A program made the position numbers and the translations under genes. This document shows positions 7,485 to 10,260 of a stretch of 10,260 nucleotides of DNA, piece by piece. Source of the stretch: Ignavibacteriales bacterium (GTDB lineage: Bacteria; Bacteroidota; Ignavibacteria; Ignavibacteriales; Ignavibacteriaceae). The notes under the pieces were generated by a model, which ran no database searches, was not told the DNA's origin, and was given only the letters and a program-made list of their open reading frames with translations. How positions within the stretch are numbered: the first letter of the stretch is position 1; each line of letters begins with the position of its first letter. The stretch covers positions 1-10,260 of the forward strand of contig PLNZ01000297.1 of assembly GCA_003142915.1 (NCBI GenBank), written 5' to 3'.

Positions 7485-8885
7485 ATGTTAACCGGTAAAA
7501 AATCCACATATTATTTAAGATTGTTTTTAGATTTAGCCATCTTAAATCTTTCTTTTATTTTCTCGGCAGTAGTTGCACAGTCGTTCAGAATTCTACTTCA
7601 AAGAAATCATATGTTCATTTTGATGACAGGGTTAAATTTCGTCTGGTATTTCTTTTCAAATGTCATTAATTTCTATGAAGATTTCAATACAAGAAATTTT
7701 TCATATCAATTTATCAAGATTATCAAGAGTGTAATTGTTCAGATAATAGCCACCATTCTATTTATCTTTATTGTAAAAGAAGATTTATTCACAAGAAATT
7801 TTATTGCTATCTATTCTGTTTTGCTGATAGTATTAGTTAGTATACGGACTCAGTTAGTTAAGTATTTACTTTCCAAAATCAGAGAAAGCAGCAAGAATGT
7901 AAGGAATGTTCTTGTTATAGGCGCCGGTGAGCTTGGAAAAAACTTTTATGAAATGGTTAATAGCCATATTGATTTCGGTTATAATTTTATTGGCTTTCTC
8001 GATGATAATATTGAGTCAGATGTAAAAAATGTTCTTGGAAGGTTGAGTGATCTTGATAAGACTATTAATGAATTGAATGTTGAAGAAGTAGTTATAGCTC
8101 TCCCAATGTATGCTTCAAATGTGTTAGAGCAGCTTATCAGAACATGCAATAAGCGCGCAGTCAGGGTTCATATTATACCCGATTACTTTCAATTTCTTTC
8201 GAAAAAATTTCAAATTAGTATGATGGGAGATTTTCCTATTATTACGGTGAGAAGCGAACCTTTGGCTGAATTCCACTGGAGACTTGTAAAGCGTACAATA
8301 GATATTGTATTTTCATTTGTTGTAAACCTCTTTCTCCTCTCATGTCTCATCCCAATTATATATCTGGTAAATAAAATATTCTCACCGGGTCCTGTATTCT
8401 TTATCCAGGATAGAATCGGGGCAAAAAATAAAACATTTAGATGCAATAAATTTCGTACAATGTATTCCGGTAATAACAGTATTAGTAAATATCAACCTAC
8501 TATTGAAGATGACCCGAGAATAACGCGAATTGGAAAGTTTTTAAGAAAATCAAATTTGGATGAACTTCCACAATTCCTTAATGTTTTAAAAGGCGAAATG
8601 TCTATAGTCGGTCCAAGGCCCCATGCAATTGCATATAATGAAATATATAAGGAAATGGTTGATGAGATAAAGATCAGAGGCTGGGTTAAACCGGGTATTA
8701 CCGGTTGGGCGCAAATTCATGGATTTCGAGGCGACGTTTCTGATTATGATGAAAATAAAAAACGTACCATAAAAAGGATTGAGTATGATTTATGGTATAT
8801 AGAAAATTGGTCAATTTGGCTGGATATTCAAATTATATTAATCACAGTTTGGCAGATGATAAAGGGAAGCGCAAATGGTATCTAA
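7485..8885 (+). CDS. Undecaprenyl-phosphate sugar-1-phosphate transferase (WcaJ-type)
   Basis: A 466-residue inner-membrane enzyme that starts repeat-unit synthesis by transferring a hexose-1-phosphate, usually glucose, from a UDP-sugar to undecaprenyl phosphate. The N-terminal part has about four hydrophobic segments (roughly 11-32, 42-62, 78-98, 105-123). A Rossmann-like CoA-binding domain follows, beginning VRNVLVIGAGELGKNFYE (139-156). A further membrane segment (272-297) leads into the bacterial sugar transferase domain. Its motifs are SPGPVFFIQDRIG (300-312), KFRTM (322-326), DPRITRIGKFLRKSNLDELP (343-362), GEMSIVGPRP (370-379), KPGITGWAQI (402-411) and YDLWYIENWS (434-443). Layout and length match the WcaJ family. 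It is the last gene of the cluster, 19 nt after the preceding glycosyltransferase. Specificity for glucose versus another sugar cannot be settled here. Confidence 0.94.
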   Translation: MLTGKKSTYYLRLFLDLAILNLSFIFSAVVAQSFRILLQRNHMFILMTGLNFVWYFFSNVINFYEDFNTRNFSYQFIKIIKSVIVQIIATILFIFIVKEDLFTRNFIAIYSVLLIVLVSIRTQLVKYLLSKIRESSKNVRNVLVIGAGELGKNFYEMVNSHIDFGYNFIGFLDDNIESDVKNVLGRLSDLDKTINELNVEEVVIALPMYASNVLEQLIRTCNKRAVRVHIIPDYFQFLSKKFQISMMGDFPIITVRSEPLAEFHWRLVKRTIDIVFSFVVNLFLLSCLIPIIYLVNKIFSPGPVFFIQDRIGAKNKTFRCNKFRTMYSGNNSISKYQPTIEDDPRITRIGKFLRKSNLDELPQFLNVLKGEMSIVGPRPHAIAYNEIYKEMVDEIKIRGWVKPGITGWAQIHGFRGDVSDYDENKKRTIKRIEYDLWYIENWSIWLDIQIILITVWQMIKGSANGI

Positions 8886-8946
8886 TAATTTCGTCTTTTT
8901 TTCCGATAATATATTTCATAGTCCCGAAGCTTTTAGGATTAAACGC

Positions 8947-8975
8947 TTGACATTATACCCAACCCGAACTAATTT
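8947..8975 (+). promoter_or_regulatory. Sigma-70-like promoter candidate for the Ig-domain protein gene
   Basis: A perfect TTGACA (8947-8952) is followed after 17 nt by TAATTT (8970-8975), which keeps the T, A and final T of the -10 consensus but matches only 3/6. It lies in the 130-nt gap after the WcaJ-type gene and would give a leader of about 35 nt before the ATG at 9016. No hairpin terminator was seen after the preceding gene, so read-through is also possible. Confidence 0.4.
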
Positions 8976-9015
8976 AACCGAATAGTTGCAGTAAATTTTA
9001 TAGCAGGCTGTCATC

Positions 9016-10260
9016 ATGTTAAAAAATAAAAAAGTAACAATATTTTTCGGCTTTTTCCTCATAATTTTAGTTATGGTTTTTAATGAAAGCTGTAAACAGG
9101 CGGATGAGGTTGTAAGTTCAAGTTCAACTTCCGGCGGCGGAAACAGCCAGACCACTATGAAAAGTGTAGTTAGCGGACTTGTAATCAGCAATTTAACAGG
9201 TATTGCAATTGACAGCGCACTTGTTCAAATTATTGGAACATCAATTAACATTTCTTTACTTACAGATTCTAAAGGCAAATTTTCAGATACAGTTGAGACA
9301 TCCTCAAACATTAATTTAGCAATATATGTTTCAAAATCCGGTTATGCGCAGGACACAACGAATATTTATGTTACTGCCGGAGTAGATTACCCTGTACCTG
9401 CAATAAAGTTAATTCCTTCCAACTCTACAGGTACAAAACCATCTGGCAACCCTGTAAGTATTTATTTGTATTCTCAATCATCTACAAGCATTGGAGTTCA
9501 GGGAAGCGGTTCCCTTGCGACAGCTACTATTACGTTTGTTGCGGTTGATTCATCAGGATCGCCAATTGATTTGGATCATTCTGTAAATGTTAATTTTTCG
9601 TTTGGCGCAAGACCAAATGGGGGAGAAGTATTAAGTCCTAGTACTGTAACAACAAATGATTCGGGGTTAGCATCTGTTAATATTACGAGTGGAACAAGAG
9701 CAGGGGCAGTTCAAATTTATGCCGCTCTTGTCTTGAACGGTTCCAAAATATATTCCATGCCTGTTGCAATTTCAATTTTTGGCGGTCTTCCCGATTTAAA
9801 TCATTTTAGCGTTGCACCTGCGCAGGTTAATTTTCCCGGGTATAATATATATGGCTTAACTGATGCCATAAGCGCTTATGTGGGTGATAAATATGGGAAT
9901 CCTGCCCGGCCGAATACTTCGGTTTATTTTACTTCCAACGGCGGCATTATAGGGGGGTCAGCTAATACAAATAGTCAGGGGATTGGTACAGTATCATTAT
10001 TATCGGCTGCCCCACAACCTTCCGATCCAACCTTAGGTCCCGGTTTTGCTACTATTACAGCTTCAACAGCAGATGAAAACCTGAATACTATAAGTACTAA
10101 TACTATAGTTCTTTTTTCAGGATATCCAACTATAACGGTATCTCCGACAGCTGTTAACATTCCTAATGATAGCTCGGAAATCTTCAATTATACTGTTTGC
10201 GATCAGAATCAAAATCCTCTTGCCAGCGGGACTTCCATATCAGTCTCTCTTACTGCTCCT
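9016..10260 (+). CDS. Exported, probably lipid-anchored protein with Ig-like (Big_1-type) domains; 3' end outside window
   Basis: An open frame of 415 codons from ATG 9016 runs to the window edge without a stop. A weak AGG lies 8 nt before the start. Residues 1-25 are a signal sequence (several Lys, then a hydrophobic core) ending FNES before Cys26. This could be a lipoprotein cysteine, although Asn and Glu at -3 and -2 are atypical for a lipobox. A Ser/Gly-rich linker (34-45) follows. Residues about 50-132 look like a carboxypeptidase-regulatory-like beta domain, with GLVISNLTGIAIDSALVQI and LTDSKGKFSDTV. Then come Ig-like domains at about 146-255, 258-368 and 371 to the edge, each with cues such as DSSGSPID or DKYGNPARPN, and TTNDSGLASVNITSG or TNSQGIGTVSLLS, typical of invasin-like Big_1 domains. 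A cell-surface structural or adhesive role is likely; the ligand is unknown. Confidence 0.8.
   Translation, partial: MLKNKKVTIFFGFFLIILVMVFNESCKQADEVVSSSSTSGGGNSQTTMKSVVSGLVISNLTGIAIDSALVQIIGTSINISLLTDSKGKFSDTVETSSNINLAIYVSKSGYAQDTTNIYVTAGVDYPVPAIKLIPSNSTGTKPSGNPVSIYLYSQSSTSIGVQGSGSLATATITFVAVDSSGSPIDLDHSVNVNFSFGARPNGGEVLSPSTVTTNDSGLASVNITSGTRAGAVQIYAALVLNGSKIYSMPVAISIFGGLPDLNHFSVAPAQVNFPGYNIYGLTDAISAYVGDKYGNPARPNTSVYFTSNGGIIGGSANTNSQGIGTVSLLSAAPQPSDPTLGPGFATITASTADENLNTISTNTIVLFSGYPTITVSPTAVNIPNDSSEIFNYTVCDQNQNPLASGTSISVSLTAP

Noticed and set aside
5038..7503. 13-nt direct repeat ACCGGTAAAAAAT at 5038-5050 and 7491-7503
   Set aside because: The second copy is inside the coding start of the WcaJ-type gene and the first is in the glycosyltransferase relic. 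Similarity does not extend beyond the 13 bases, and no transposase or target duplication is nearby, so chance in AT-rich DNA is the simpler explanation.
8894..8902. T-rich run after the WcaJ-type gene as a possible terminator
   Set aside because: No stable hairpin could be drawn immediately before the T-run.
8916..9191. 91-codon minus-strand open frame
   Set aside because: It overlaps the promoter region and the signal sequence of the plus-strand Ig-domain gene. Its translation shows no family features, and the plus-strand frame is much longer and clearly structured.
9975..10187. 70-codon minus-strand open frame
   Set aside because: It is antisense to the Ig-like domain coding region, which is continuous and carries domain motifs, so it is a shadow.

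Overview
The window is AT-rich bacterial DNA. Its small, tightly packed genes resemble those of the Bacteroidota/Chlorobiota group, and an Ignavibacteria-like host would fit. That placement is an inference from protein style (NAD kinase ending, CxxS thioredoxin-like protein, Ig-like surface protein); no rRNA or other marker is present. Nearly every gene belongs to a recognisable family, and most of the window is a surface-polysaccharide locus.

Layout. Positions 1-274 (+) hold the 3' end of a kamA-type radical SAM aminomutase gene, in a frame with no start codon in the window. A perfect inverted repeat (285-318) lies between it and a convergent three-gene minus-strand operon: a WaaE/KdtX-like family 2 glycosyltransferase, NAD kinase (nadK) and an exported thioredoxin-like protein. 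These genes overlap or nearly touch (4-nt overlap, then a 2-nt gap), so they are probably co-transcribed. A divergent AT-rich intergenic region (2525-2856) separates this operon from the plus-strand cluster.

The plus-strand cluster (2857-8885) encodes a Wzx/MOP-type flippase, a family 2 glycosyltransferase, a decayed glycosyltransferase remnant, two family 4 glycosyltransferases and a WcaJ-type polyprenyl-phosphate sugar-1-phosphate transferase. In the expected scheme, the WcaJ-type enzyme places the first sugar on undecaprenyl phosphate. The three intact glycosyltransferases then extend it on the cytoplasmic face, and the flippase moves the lipid-linked unit across the inner membrane. No Wzy polymerase, chain-length regulator, export protein or nucleotide-sugar synthesis gene is seen here, so the locus is incomplete in this window.

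From 9016 to the window end runs an open frame with its own candidate promoter. It encodes an exported protein, probably a lipoprotein, with a carboxypeptidase-regulatory-like domain followed by at least three Ig-like (Big_1-type) domains. It has no stop before the edge.

No RNA genes, insertion sequences, CRISPR arrays or attachment sites were seen. No clearly new system was found. The least expected observation is the glycosyltransferase relic at about 5030-5149, which points to past loss of a gene from the cluster.
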